Below are positions 15,995 through 25,161 of a DNA stretch of 64,000 bases, one piece after another. The stretch is from contig CANRWO010000014.1 of NCBI GenBank assembly GCA_947643615.1, forward strand, positions 1 through 64,000. The letters are read 5' to 3'. The translations under genes and the position numbers were made by a program. The notes under the pieces are model-generated. The model was not told the origin of the DNA, made no database searches, and saw only the letters and a program-made list of their open reading frames with translations. Every line of letters begins with the position of its first letter. The stretch's first letter is position 1. The stretch is from an uncultured Lachnospiraceae bacterium (lineage in GTDB: Bacteria > Bacillota > Clostridia > Lachnospirales > Lachnospiraceae).

Positions 15995-17479
15995 TTATGC
16001 AAAGGGATTTTCCGTAGGGTAAGGAAGGGACTTCGGCTGGTTGTAATTCAAATCCTCTACAGGTACGCCGATGTACTTGAATACCTCGAACAATGCCTTT
16101 CCGAAATGGCCGAATGCCACCGCCCCGTGATGAGGGTAGTTCTTCTCGATCAATACATGGCGGTAGAAGCGTCCCATCTCCGGGATAGCGAATACACCGA
16201 TTCCTCCGAAGGACTTGGTTGCCACAGGCAGAACCTCGCCCTGTGCGATATATGCCCGCAGCTTGCAGTCCGCTGTGGACTGAAGACGGTAGAAGGTGAT
16301 GTCCCCGGGCATGATGTCCCCTTCCAGAGTGCCGTTGGTCACTTCGATGGGAAGGTTTCTGGCCATGATCTTCTGGTACTTCATCTCGCAGAATGCCAGC
16401 TTGCTGGAGCAGGTATTTCCGCAGTGGAATCCCATAAAGGTATCCTTGTGGGTGTAAGGGAACTTGCCCTCGATGGCTTCCCTGTACATATCCGCGGGAA
16501 CGGAATTGTTGATATCCAGCAGGGTTACCGCATCCGCGCTGACGCAGGTACCGATGAACTCGCTCAGGCAGCCGTAGATATCTACTTCACAGGATACCGG
16601 GATACCCATTCCGGTAAGGCGGCTGTTCACATAGCAGGGCACAAAACCGAACTGTGTCTGGAATGCAGGCCAGCACTTTCCTGCGATTGCCACGTACTTA
16701 CGGTATCCTCTGTGCTCCTCCACCCAGTCTAACAGTGTCAGCTCATACTGTGCCAGCTTCTCCAGCACCTCAGGCTTCTTGTTGCCTGCGCCCAGCTCAC
16801 CTGCCATCTCCTGAACCTTTGCGGGGATCCTCTCGTCTCCTGCGTGCTTGTTAAATGCCTCGAAAAGATCCAGCTCGGAATTCTCCTCGATCTCCACGCC
16901 CAAATTGTAAAGCTGCTTGATGGGAGCGTTACATGCAAGGAAGTTCAACGGTCTGGGGCCGAAAGAAATAATCTTAAGGTCGCTCAATCCCACAATGGCT
17001 CTGGCAATGGGAACGAACTCATTGATCATGTCGGCGCATTCCTCGGCGGTCCCTACGGGATACTCGGGAATATAAGCCTTGATATTGCGCAGCTTTAAGT
17101 TGTAGCTTGCGTTCAGCATACCGCAGTATGCATCCCCACGGCCGTCGGACAGATCGTTCTGGCTCTCCTCCGCCGCTGCCACGAAAATGGAAGGGCCGTC
17201 AAAATGCTTTGCCAGAAGTGTCTCGGAGATTTCGGGGCCGAAGTTTCCAAGGTAAACGCAGAGAGCGTTACAGCCGGCCTTCTTGATATCCTCCAGAGCC
17301 TGGACCATGTGGATCTCGCTTTCCACAATACAGATGGGGCACTCATAAATGTCCGCCCCGTCGTACTTGTCCGTGTAAGCCTTCACCAGAGCCTTTCTTC
17401 TGTTCACGGACAGGCTCTCAGGGAAGCAGTCACGGCTGACTGCCACGATACCGATTTTTACCTGGGGTAAATTGTTCAT
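15995..17479 (-). CDS. L-fucose/L-arabinose isomerase family protein
   Basis: 494 residues of the fucose/arabinose isomerase superfamily: an N-terminal Rossmann-like part (VKIGIVAVSRDCFPESLS), a middle domain (GLSDLKIISFGPRP) and a C-terminal domain (GTLEGDIMPGDITFYRLQST). These enzymes convert aldoses to ketoses with a metal ion. It is clearly not a classical XylA. Together with the XylB-type kinase upstream it suggests an aldopentose to ketopentose to phosphate route, with the true sugar unknown. It follows AGGAGG, has its own promoter at 17539-17567, and is also the last gene of the GH43-XylB-DUF4867 operon. Confidence 0.8.
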   Translation of the reverse strand: MNNLPQVKIGIVAVSRDCFPESLSVNRRKALVKAYTDKYDGADIYECPICIVESEIHMVQALEDIKKAGCNALCVYLGNFGPEISETLLAKHFDGPSIFVAAAEESQNDLSDGRGDAYCGMLNASYNLKLRNIKAYIPEYPVGTAEECADMINEFVPIARAIVGLSDLKIISFGPRPLNFLACNAPIKQLYNLGVEIEENSELDLFEAFNKHAGDERIPAKVQEMAGELGAGNKKPEVLEKLAQYELTLLDWVEEHRGYRKYVAIAGKCWPAFQTQFGFVPCYVNSRLTGMGIPVSCEVDIYGCLSEFIGTCVSADAVTLLDINNSVPADMYREAIEGKFPYTHKDTFMGFHCGNTCSSKLAFCEMKYQKIMARNLPIEVTNGTLEGDIMPGDITFYRLQSTADCKLRAYIAQGEVLPVATKSFGGIGVFAIPEMGRFYRHVLIEKNYPHHGAVAFGHFGKALFEVFKYIGVPVEDLNYNQPKSLPYPTENPFA

Positions 17480-17538
17480 AGTAGAATCCCTCCTAAATAA
17501 TATGTAATCTAAAAATTAGTAGTTTCCTGCTGATATCT

Positions 17539-17567
17539 ATTATAACCGTTTGCAGGCCCGGTGACTA
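17539..17567 (-). promoter_or_regulatory. Predicted internal promoter of the isomerase gene
   Basis: TAGTCA (17562-17567), 17-bp spacer, TATAAT (17539-17544) on the minus strand. It sits in the 156-bp gap between the DUF4867 gene and the isomerase gene. The -35 is weak. Confidence 0.45.
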
Positions 17568-17635
17568 CCGAAATATTTTTCCCGGCTCTGTTTTTACAGG
17601 CCGCGCTTTACTGCACGCAGTGGCAACAACGCCAT

Positions 17636-18277
17636 TTACTCATTGATGTCCAGGTTTTTCCCCTTTAACCCGAGGAAGCTGCCCTCATCCAGTCCCCCTT
17701 CCGGGTGGCCGATGAGCCACTTATTTACGGCGGTGATCAGGCAGTCTTCATTGTCCGCAGCCGTACCGGAGGCCTTGGCATGCTCCTTTTTCAAGGGATA
17801 GTTGGTCCCTCTGGGCAGCACTACGGAAACCTGGAAACCGTTGCCCTCCACGCCGCAGGGCGCATAGTGGAGGGTGGTGGCATACACTTCCACCGCCGTG
17901 CCCGCAGGCACCAGGAAAGCTTCCACCTTGGAAGTGTCATAGCTGTGATCCGCCTCCACATCCTGAAGCAGGCCCAACATCAGGATGGCATCCGTAGCCG
18001 CCACATTGATCTCGGAATCCCTGTGGTACTCCAGCGCGTTAAGTTTTGTATTATGCCCGTTGCAGTAGCCGATTTGAACCGGCATCTCGCCGTACGCCGT
18101 CTCAGACAGCGCCTGCATCACCGGCAGCGCCTCCAGCGCTTCCACGCTGGGTTCATAGACCACGCCTTCGGGGACAGGGGTCTTCTTCATCTCCTGTACC
18201 AGTTCCGTAAAATCCACATTGGTTACTACCCTGCCGTACTTTTGGAAAGCGGCGTCATTTACTGATAAAATTTTCAT
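17636..18277 (-). CDS. DUF4867 family protein, cupin-like
   Basis: 213 residues starting MKILSVNDAAFQKYG. The middle resembles a cupin barrel (LNALEYHRDSEINVAATDAI, then FLVPAGTAVEVYATTLHYAP), with His/Glu residues that could hold a metal, but no proven activity. This family recurs beside L-fucose/arabinose-type isomerases in Lachnospiraceae, and here it lies between the sugar kinase and the isomerase, so a role in the same sugar pathway (for example anomer or epimer conversion) is plausible. The ATG follows TAGGAGTAAGC, directly after a strong hairpin. Confidence 0.7.
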   Translation of the reverse strand: MKILSVNDAAFQKYGRVVTNVDFTELVQEMKKTPVPEGVVYEPSVEALEALPVMQALSETAYGEMPVQIGYCNGHNTKLNALEYHRDSEINVAATDAILMLGLLQDVEADHSYDTSKVEAFLVPAGTAVEVYATTLHYAPCGVEGNGFQVSVVLPRGTNYPLKKEHAKASGTAADNEDCLITAVNKWLIGHPEGGLDEGSFLGLKGKNLDINE

Positions 18278-18285
18278 GCTTACTC

Positions 18286-18306
18286 CTATCTGCCCGCTCC
18301 GGCGGG
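18286..18306 (-). other. Intercistronic hairpin between kinase and DUF4867 genes
   Basis: TGCCCGC-CGGA-GCGGGCA on the minus strand, a 7-bp GC-rich stem a few bases ahead of the DUF4867 ribosome site. It could tune translation or mark RNA processing. Confidence 0.45.
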
Positions 18307-18346
18307 CACACAAACCAAGATTGTAAACTGCTGGCTTTCACTGTCT

Positions 18347-19816
18347 TTACTTAATGATTTCAAACAAAGGCCTGCAGGCAGGATAAATCTCCTTAAACTG
18401 CGCGTACCGCGCCTCATATTTTTCCACCAGGCCGGGATCCGGCTCCAGGGTGTCTATGATCCGAACCACCTTCGCCGCGATCTCCTCCACGCTCCCGTAC
18501 TCTCCGCAGGCAACCGCCGCCAGCATGGCACCGCCCATGGCAGGGCCTTCCTCGCTCTCTATGACATCCACCTTCAGGTTCAATACATTGGCAATGATCT
18601 TCTTCCAGAGCGGGCTCTTTGCACCGCCGCCACAGATCTTGGTGCGCTTCAAATCGATTCCCAGGGACTTTGCTACTTCCAGCGAATCCCGAAGCGCAAA
18701 GGCCACGCCCTCCAGTACCGCCTGGGTCATGTCGGCCCTGTCCGTGTCCATGGTCATTCCGATAAAGGTTGCCCTGGCGTTGGGATTGTTGTGAGGGGAA
18801 CGCTCTCCCATAAGATAGGGCAGGAAATAGACATGGTTCTCACCCAGCTTCTCTATAGACGCCTGCTCCCCGGCATAATCCTTCGTGCCCACGATCTCAT
18901 CCATCCACCACTTGTTGCAGCTTGCAGCACTGAGCATACAACCCATCAGGTGATAGCTGCCGTCCGCATGTGCAAAGGAATGCAGGGCGTTAAACTTATC
19001 CACTCCGAAGTTTTTGGAGGAGATAAAGATTGTGCCGCTGGTCCCCAGGGAAATGTTACACATATTGTCGCCCACCGTTCCGGTTCCCACAGCCGCTGCC
19101 GCATTGTCCCCGGCCCCTGCCGCGACCACAACCTTATCAGAGATGCCAAGCTCCCGTGCGATCTCAGGAAGCACCGTGCCTACCTTCTCGTAGCTCTCAT
19201 AGCACCGGGCAAGCTGGGAGGTGCTGATGCCGCAGATCTCGCACATCTCCCGGGACCATTCGCGGTTCTTCACGTCAAACAGCAGCATACCGGAAGCGTC
19301 GGACACATCGGTGCAGTGGACGCCGGTAAGCTTATAAGCGATATAGTCCTTGGGCAGCATAATTTTCGCGATCCTGGCAAAGTTCTCCGGCTCATTCTTC
19401 TTCACCCAGAGAATCTTGGGGGCCGTGAATCCCGCAAAGGCAATGTTGGCCGTGTATTGGGACAGCTTCTCCTTGCCTATGGCATTATTCAGATAATCCG
19501 TTTCCTCCGTGGTACGTCCGTCGTTCCACAGGATAGCAGGACGGATCACCTGATCCTCCCCGTCCAGAATCACAAGTCCGTGCATCTGCCCGCCGAAGCT
19601 GATCCCTGCCACCTGGCTCTTATCCACATCCTGAATCAGCTCCCGGATCCCCTCCATGGTCTGCTCATACCAGTCCTCAGGCTTCTGCTCCGACCATCCC
19701 GGCTGGGGGAAATAAAGCGGATATTCCCTGGACACTACATGAACGATTTTCCCTTCGCTGTCCATCAGCAGCAGCTTCACCGCCGATGTCCCCAAATCAA
19801 TTCCTATGTACAGCAT
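18347..19816 (-). CDS. xylB: Xylulokinase-like FGGY sugar kinase
   Basis: 489 residues. FGGY kinase with the N-terminal phosphate loop YIGIDLGTSAVKLLL, a substrate-loop GISFGGQMHGLV (the xylulokinase-like M-H-G), GAGDNAAAAVGTG in the middle and a C-terminal ICGGGAKSPLW ATP-binding motif. It should phosphorylate D-xylulose or a related ketopentose. GGAGG precedes the ATG; it lies 46 bp after GH43 in the same operon. No XylA is nearby, so the partner isomerase is probably the fucose/arabinose-type enzyme downstream. Confidence 0.85.
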   Translation of the reverse strand: MLYIGIDLGTSAVKLLLMDSEGKIVHVVSREYPLYFPQPGWSEQKPEDWYEQTMEGIRELIQDVDKSQVAGISFGGQMHGLVILDGEDQVIRPAILWNDGRTTEETDYLNNAIGKEKLSQYTANIAFAGFTAPKILWVKKNEPENFARIAKIMLPKDYIAYKLTGVHCTDVSDASGMLLFDVKNREWSREMCEICGISTSQLARCYESYEKVGTVLPEIARELGISDKVVVAAGAGDNAAAAVGTGTVGDNMCNISLGTSGTIFISSKNFGVDKFNALHSFAHADGSYHLMGCMLSAASCNKWWMDEIVGTKDYAGEQASIEKLGENHVYFLPYLMGERSPHNNPNARATFIGMTMDTDRADMTQAVLEGVAFALRDSLEVAKSLGIDLKRTKICGGGAKSPLWKKIIANVLNLKVDVIESEEGPAMGGAMLAAVACGEYGSVEEIAAKVVRIIDTLEPDPGLVEKYEARYAQFKEIYPACRPLFEIIK

Positions 19817-19862
19817 GTGTAACCTCCTTTATTTTTGATTTACAGGCAGTTCCCGCCTGTTC

Positions 19863-21413
19863 CTAAATCCTCCAAAACTCTGCAAAAACCGCAGTATTTG
19901 TGCTCTCTGCGCCGTTGGAAGAAGCATACATCCCCATGGTACAGCCTGTAAAGCCTCCTGCCGTCTCCGTGCTCAGGAAACGCATATCCACATTTTCCGC
20001 AACGGTTTGCACCCCCTGTGCCGTCTCGCAGGAAAAGGTTGCCCTCTGCCCCCGGTTCACGATCCTAAGCAGGACGCTTCCCGCCGGGACCTCGCAGCTT
20101 CCTGCCGTTTCCTCCTGGCCGTCCCTGCACAATACGGCACGGATCTGTGTCCTGCCTTCCGGGCTGCACTTTTCCAGCCGGACATGGTAAAAGGGATTCT
20201 GTACCACGGCAATCCCCGCAGATTCTCCCCAGGCCTCCGGCTCAAACTCCATGACCGCCCCTGTCTCGTAATCCTGTCTTCTCTGGCGGACGCATAAGTA
20301 GGACGGATTGGCCTCTTCTTTTAAAGTCGCCGCCCTCAGGCACAGATGCAGCTTCCCTGGCTCCAGGCGGTAGAACGGCTCCCGGGGAGGATTCCGCAGC
20401 ATCATAAATTCCAGGGGCAGCTTCTCCTGCAGGAAAGGATAGATCCCGGTTTCCGAAAAATGAGGCTCCATCCCCGGCTCCCGGGGGGCCCGCCCAGGAA
20501 GCTCCACACATTCCTCCAGCTTCCCCACTCCCGGGTTTACCACCGGCCAACCCTCCTCCCAGACGACTTTCGCAAGGAAGGTTTCCCTGCCCATATTGGT
20601 ATGCCCCTGGCAGGGCCTTGATGCCAGCATGACCATGTACCAGTTGCCCTCCGGATCCGCCGCCAGATCCCCATGGCCCACATTGACTATGGGGTAGTCT
20701 TTCCCCAGATGCCTGTGCGTCAGGATCGGGTTCGCCGGATTCCCTTCATAGGGACCGTACACATTGCGGCTTCTGGCTGCCATCACACTGTGATGTATGG
20801 ACGTCCCGCCCTCTGCGATCAACAGATAGTAGTATCCGTCCTTTTTATACAAATGAGGGCCTTCCGGCCATATGGCGCCGTTCATGGCTCCCTTCCAGAG
20901 CATGTGGCTTTCCCCGGTCAGCTTCATCGCCGCCAGGTCCAGCTCCCGGGCCCAGATTTCCCAGTCGCCGTTGTATCTCACACCATCCGGGTTCGGCCTG
21001 GTTCCCACATAATAGCAGGCGCCGTCCTCGTCAAAGAAAAGGCTGGGATCGATGCCCGGCGCCTCCTCCCCCAGAAAATACGGCTCCGACCAGGGGCCGG
21101 CAGGGTCCTTTGCCGTGACAAGAAAGCTTCCGCCGCCGGATACATTGGTGGTAATCACGTAAAATACCCCTTCGTGGTATCGGATGGTAGGAGCATATAT
21201 CCCCTGGGAATGCCTGCAACCCTCCAGACGTACCTGGGAAGGCCGGTCCAGGACGTTCCCGATCTGGCGCCAATGGGCCAGGTCCCTGCTGTGGAAAACC
21301 GGGATCCCCGGAAAATATGCAAAAGTGGAATTCACAAGATAAAAATCTTCCCCCACCGCACAGATGGATGGATCCGGGTAAAACCCGCTTAAGACCGGAT
21401 TGCTCACTTTCAT
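19863..21413 (-). CDS. Glycoside hydrolase family 43 (beta-xylosidase/arabinofuranosidase)
   Basis: 516 residues. A five-bladed propeller with the GH43 catalytic triad: general base Asp in FYPDPSI (D14), the pKa-modulating Asp in GIDPSLFFDED (D122) and general acid Glu in WPEGPHLY (E184). A C-terminal beta-sandwich follows, as in the GH43_11-like xylosidases. No signal peptide. The ATG at 21413 follows GGAGG. It is the first gene of the pentose operon and is divergent from a LacI regulator, so it probably cuts imported xylo- or arabino-oligosaccharides. Confidence 0.88.
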   Translation of the reverse strand: MKVSNPVLSGFYPDPSICAVGEDFYLVNSTFAYFPGIPVFHSRDLAHWRQIGNVLDRPSQVRLEGCRHSQGIYAPTIRYHEGVFYVITTNVSGGGSFLVTAKDPAGPWSEPYFLGEEAPGIDPSLFFDEDGACYYVGTRPNPDGVRYNGDWEIWARELDLAAMKLTGESHMLWKGAMNGAIWPEGPHLYKKDGYYYLLIAEGGTSIHHSVMAARSRNVYGPYEGNPANPILTHRHLGKDYPIVNVGHGDLAADPEGNWYMVMLASRPCQGHTNMGRETFLAKVVWEEGWPVVNPGVGKLEECVELPGRAPREPGMEPHFSETGIYPFLQEKLPLEFMMLRNPPREPFYRLEPGKLHLCLRAATLKEEANPSYLCVRQRRQDYETGAVMEFEPEAWGESAGIAVVQNPFYHVRLEKCSPEGRTQIRAVLCRDGQEETAGSCEVPAGSVLLRIVNRGQRATFSCETAQGVQTVAENVDMRFLSTETAGGFTGCTMGMYASSNGAESTNTAVFAEFWRI

Positions 21414-21654
21414 GATTTCTGCCTCCGTGTGCACGAGCACGCTTTTCTTAATCATATCCGTTTTCAGGGAAAAAAGCAAGGCATTTCTGCAGCTTTGCAA
21501 AATCCTGATTACCAATCCCTATCGTTCTGGCAATAGTTCCCTCCATTCCGGGCATGCCGCACAATATGCGCGGATGTTCCACTTATCTTACTGTATGATA
21601 AACGTACCGATACTCCCTTATTCCCTTCCGCAACAGGTATACTGCCATGCTCCC

Positions 21655-21683
21655 ATTATATACTTGGCCGGGCAGAGGTTCAA
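21655..21683 (-). promoter_or_regulatory. Predicted promoter of the GH43-xylB-isomerase operon
   Basis: TTGAAC (21678-21683), 17-bp spacer, TATAAT (21655-21660) on the minus strand, giving a leader of about 235 nt. It lies in the 347-bp divergent region shared with the LacI gene; no convincing operator palindrome or lacI promoter was found there. Confidence 0.6.
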
Positions 21684-21760
21684 GAAATTCCTGCACCCTT
21701 CAATCCGTTTGCATTTTCCCCCGATTTATGATAGCGTAGTAGTCAATAAGGAGAAGGACT

Positions 21761-22780
21761 ATGGCAACGATTAAAGAGATCGCACTGCTGGCGGGAGTAT
21801 CCCGGGGGACGGTGGACCGTGTGCTCAACCACCGGGGAAGCGTGAATCCCGAAACCGCGGAGAAAATAAAAAGAATCGCAAAGGAACTGGATTACAAACC
21901 CAACCGCGCCGGCCTGGTGCTTGCTGCCCAGAAAAAGAAGCTGAAGCTGGGGGTAATCCTGTTTTCACCGGAAAACCCTTTTTATGTAGATGTCCTGGCA
22001 GGAGTAAACGAGAAGGCGGAAGAGCTGGCCGGCTATAACTGCGCCGTAATCGTGAAGCAGATCCCCATGGACCTGGAAGCACAGCTGCAGGCCATCGACG
22101 GGCTGATGGCTGAGGAGGTAAACGGCATCGCCCTAGCTCCCTACAACGACGACTGCATCCGGGAGCGCATCAACAGCCTCGCCAGACAAGGGATCCCCGT
22201 GGTGACGCTGAACACGGACATTGAAAATTCCGACCGCATTGCCTATGTGGGAAGCCATTATGAAAAGAGCGGCTCCACCGCCGCAGGACTGCTGCAGCTG
22301 ATGACCAGCGGGCAGGTCAACGTGGGGATCATCACCGGTTCTTCCCGGATCCTCTGCCACACCGAGCGTATCGCAGGATTCCAAAAGACACTGCGCCCAT
22401 ACCAGAACCGTATACATATTACGGATATCATAGAAGCACATGATGATGAGATTGAGAGCTACGAGAGGACTTTCCGGCTGCTGCGGGACCATCCTGAGAT
22501 CAATGCTCTGTATTTCGCCGCCGGCGGAGTCTACGGCGGCTGCCGTGGCGTCACCGCATTGGGACGCCAGAGCCGCATGTGCATCGTGGCTTACGATATG
22601 GTCCCCACCACCAGGGAACTGGTGAAAAAAGGAATCATATCCGCCGTCATCTGCCAGCAGCCAAAGGTGCAGGGGAGCCGGCCGCTGGACCTGCTCTTTA
22701 CCTACCTGACCACAGGGGAACTGCCGGAGAGGGAGCAATATTATGTGGCCGTTGACATCCGGATCCGGGAGAATCTGTAA
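21761..22780 (+). CDS. LacI family transcriptional regulator
   Basis: 339 residues. An N-terminal LacI helix-turn-helix (ATIKEIALLAGVSRGTVDRV) with a hinge (LDYKPNRAGLVLAAQKK) is followed by a periplasmic-binding-protein-like sugar-sensing domain (LKLGVILFSPENPFYVDVLAG). AAGGAGAAGG precedes the start. Because it is divergent from the GH43-kinase-isomerase operon it is the likely local repressor or activator responding to a pentose or oligosaccharide. The usual V-S-x-x-T-V-S-R is V-S-R-G-T-V-D-R here, so its operator may differ from the classic LacI type. Confidence 0.9.
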   Translation: MATIKEIALLAGVSRGTVDRVLNHRGSVNPETAEKIKRIAKELDYKPNRAGLVLAAQKKKLKLGVILFSPENPFYVDVLAGVNEKAEELAGYNCAVIVKQIPMDLEAQLQAIDGLMAEEVNGIALAPYNDDCIRERINSLARQGIPVVTLNTDIENSDRIAYVGSHYEKSGSTAAGLLQLMTSGQVNVGIITGSSRILCHTERIAGFQKTLRPYQNRIHITDIIEAHDDEIESYERTFRLLRDHPEINALYFAAGGVYGGCRGVTALGRQSRMCIVAYDMVPTTRELVKKGIISAVICQQPKVQGSRPLDLLFTYLTTGELPEREQYYVAVDIRIRENL

Positions 22781-22849
22781 TATTTCCGCTGCAGACTTCC
22801 CGATATGCCGCAGACCGCATAAAATCAGCGCTGCATTTTCAAACATGCC

Positions 22850-24706
22850 CTAATACAGTTCAAACATACTGTAGGGCACAATAACCTCCTTTTCCCCCGC
22901 GGCATAGCAGTCTAACTCATAAACATCAAAATGAATGCCGATGCCCTCCTCGGACAGGAAGAAACGCCCCTCTTCCAGCAGCATCTCCTCCCATTTTTCC
23001 TCGTCCGTCTCCCATGCAGCCACCGCCTCCACATAAGGCGCTGTCAATTCGCAGATCTCCTCCGGGGTGTTCTTTACCACATCGGTAATGAAAACCCTGT
23101 TTCCGGTCTCCCGGTCAAACATATAATAAACGCTTCCGTGCATGCCGTGGACTGCCCCCCAAAAATACACGTACCAGTTAAGGCATATCCCCACATAGTT
23201 CTCATCCATGTAGCATACATTAACGTTTTCGGAGAGTTCCACGGAATTGATCGGGCCCTCAGCCTCCTCTTCCCTTTCGTAGTCCTCCTGTCTGATGATA
23301 TCCTTATATTCCTCCGCAGAAGCCGACTGCTGCGCATACAGCTCCTCCAGAAAAGCGTTGATCCTGGCAAATCCTGCTGTTTCCTCCGTAAAACGTACTT
23401 CCGTGATCTCATGTTCCACCCAGTTGCCGGTGCGCACATCCGTCCAGCTATAAGCAATGTTCTCTTTGACGGTAATAGCGCCGTAAGAATCTTTGACATA
23501 ATCGGCCACCTTTTCCGGCTCACTGTCCGCATCCGTCCCCAGCCTTTTGACTACCTCTTCGCCGTTAACGGCAACGGTATAATAATAATTTGTCCCGTCA
23601 AAGTAATTGATATCGGAATAGACTGTCCGAGGGAAAATTTTCCGCGTTTCTGTTTTCCCCTCCCGGTCCAGAAAGACCAAACTGGCCGGCCCCTCATAAC
23701 TTTCAGAGACAATGTACACCCCGTCATCATGGCAGAAGACAAACCTTTCCCCTGCAGGGCCCTGCCCTATCATTTCCGTTTCTTCTATATTGTCCAAAGG
23801 GATCCTGTACCAGGTATAGGAATCGTCCCCCACAAGGCCCTTCCGGCACAAAATAGCGTCATTGGTGAAAACAGGGGCGGCAACACTGTCATCCAGGGCG
23901 GTAAAGGCTTCCGTCTCCAAGCTTTCAGGCTCCATCCGCACCAGCCTTCCGTCTTCCTTCATAACAAAGAAATAACCGTAATTCCGCATGGCATAGGGCA
24001 ACGACATGGTATGGTCCCCGGCGCGCCACCCGGAATATCCCTCCGGCAACTTCCCGTACAAAGTATCGCTCTCCGGCGCCCGGGATATATTCCCTTCCCT
24101 GTCCAGGCAGAAATACAGGTTCTCCGTATCATCCTCTTGCCCAATCAAATACAGGATGTCTTCATAGGTGTCCAAAGTATAATACCGGTAATAACCTGCC
24201 CGGTCCCCCTGCCCCGGCATTTTCACGCTGGACAGGCAGACCGCCTCCTGGCTGCCGTCACGTTTCACCCGGTAGAGGTAACCATGGACCTTACCGATGG
24301 AACTGACATTAGGGACCACCATAAAATAAATATAATCTCCCCAGATGCAGAAATCCCCACGCTGGGAAGACGCCGCCTGGTACAGTACCGTTTCCTCTAA
24401 AGTAACCGGGTCATACCTGCTCAGGCAATTGTCCCAGTATGTATACAGCTGCCCCTCCGCCATCTGGATGTTCTTCCCCGCGTCATCCCTGAACGGCGCC
24501 ACGCTGCCCATGGAAGCGCTGTCCTGCCCCTCCGATACCTGTTCCGGCTCCGAGGGCCGCTCTGCGCAGACAGCCCGGGGCACACCGGCATCCCGGAAAA
24601 GGGACGGCACGCCTGTCTCTTTCTGCATGCCGCTGCCGGGCGCGGCCATCGCCAGCCCCGCCGCTGTCAGCAGGCAGCACAATCTTTTTATAAAATATTT
24701 GCTCAC
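22850..24706 (-). CDS. Exported DUF5050/DUF3298-like protein
   Basis: 618 residues with an N-terminal signal peptide (KRLCCLLTAAGLAMAAPG). The first two thirds contain repeated beta-strand units such as GDYIYFMVVPN and DGTNYYYTVAVNG, like the DUF5050 propeller proteins that read as surface display repeats. The C-terminal ~130 residues resemble DUF3298/RsiV (EEGRFFLSEEGIGIHFDVYE ending with an I-V-P-Y segment). RsiV-type domains can bind ligands in anti-sigma factors, but no sigma factor is adjacent. It converges on the LacI gene. Function unknown. Confidence 0.7.
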   Translation of the reverse strand: MSKYFIKRLCCLLTAAGLAMAAPGSGMQKETGVPSLFRDAGVPRAVCAERPSEPEQVSEGQDSASMGSVAPFRDDAGKNIQMAEGQLYTYWDNCLSRYDPVTLEETVLYQAASSQRGDFCIWGDYIYFMVVPNVSSIGKVHGYLYRVKRDGSQEAVCLSSVKMPGQGDRAGYYRYYTLDTYEDILYLIGQEDDTENLYFCLDREGNISRAPESDTLYGKLPEGYSGWRAGDHTMSLPYAMRNYGYFFVMKEDGRLVRMEPESLETEAFTALDDSVAAPVFTNDAILCRKGLVGDDSYTWYRIPLDNIEETEMIGQGPAGERFVFCHDDGVYIVSESYEGPASLVFLDREGKTETRKIFPRTVYSDINYFDGTNYYYTVAVNGEEVVKRLGTDADSEPEKVADYVKDSYGAITVKENIAYSWTDVRTGNWVEHEITEVRFTEETAGFARINAFLEELYAQQSASAEEYKDIIRQEDYEREEEAEGPINSVELSENVNVCYMDENYVGICLNWYVYFWGAVHGMHGSVYYMFDRETGNRVFITDVVKNTPEEICELTAPYVEAVAAWETDEEKWEEMLLEEGRFFLSEEGIGIHFDVYELDCYAAGEKEVIVPYSMFELY

Positions 24707-24878
24707 GTCTTTTGTTTCTCCCGATTTTTCATGGATTTCAAGGCCATATATCTTGCTTGCCGGAGATTGGGCCTCTGCTTTTATTATTTATCCTTCCGCC
24801 CCAAAATGCAAGCATCTTATTTGTATCAGCTGCCTTTCCATTCGTTTCCCGCATTCCCGGCCATAACCCATATAAATT

Positions 24879-25043
24879 GTTACAGTTCACACGCGCCATT
24901 TGCAAAACCGCACTTCCAGTGCCCGCCGCTGCTGCACAGCTGTTTTTGCTCATAAAATGGCGCTCCCTTCGTCCGTTCGTACCCAGATAACTTCTTATGC
25001 AAGCATAAATTTATCTGGGTACGACTGACGTGTGAACTGTAGC
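24879..25043 (-). mobile_element. MITE family A, copy 2 (165 bp)
   Basis: Inverted, near-identical copy of 6359-6523. Both copies are exactly 165 bp. Terminal repeats are GTTACAGTTCACACG and the complement of GCTACAGTTCACACG. A perfect 8-bp target duplication, TATAAATT, flanks it (24871-24878 and 25044-25051). It lies between the DUF3298 gene and the promoter of the tocopherol-cyclase-like gene. Confidence 0.92.
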
Positions 25044-25081
25044 TATAAATTTCTTAATACTTCTTAATTTTATGCGACACC

Positions 25082-25111
25082 CTTGTCATTAACAAGATAT
25101 TGTATTATAAT
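25082..25111 (+). promoter_or_regulatory. Promoter and operator of the tocopherol-cyclase-like gene
   Basis: TTGTCA (25083-25088), 17-bp spacer and a perfect TATAAT (25106-25111). A 15-bp palindrome, CTTGT-CATTA-ACAAG (25082-25096), covers the -35 box and could bind a repressor. Confidence 0.65.
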
Positions 25112-25161
25112 GGAGAAGACTACTACGAAATGTTGTTGCGAAAAGTAAAGCGAGACGATAG

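Noticed and set aside
20673-21392. 239-residue plus-strand frame within the GH43 gene
   Set aside because: Antisense shadow of GH43 without motifs or ribosome site.
22931-24400. 489-residue plus-strand frame within the DUF3298 gene
   Set aside because: Composition typical of a reverse-complement frame; the minus strand has a signal peptide and recognisable domains.
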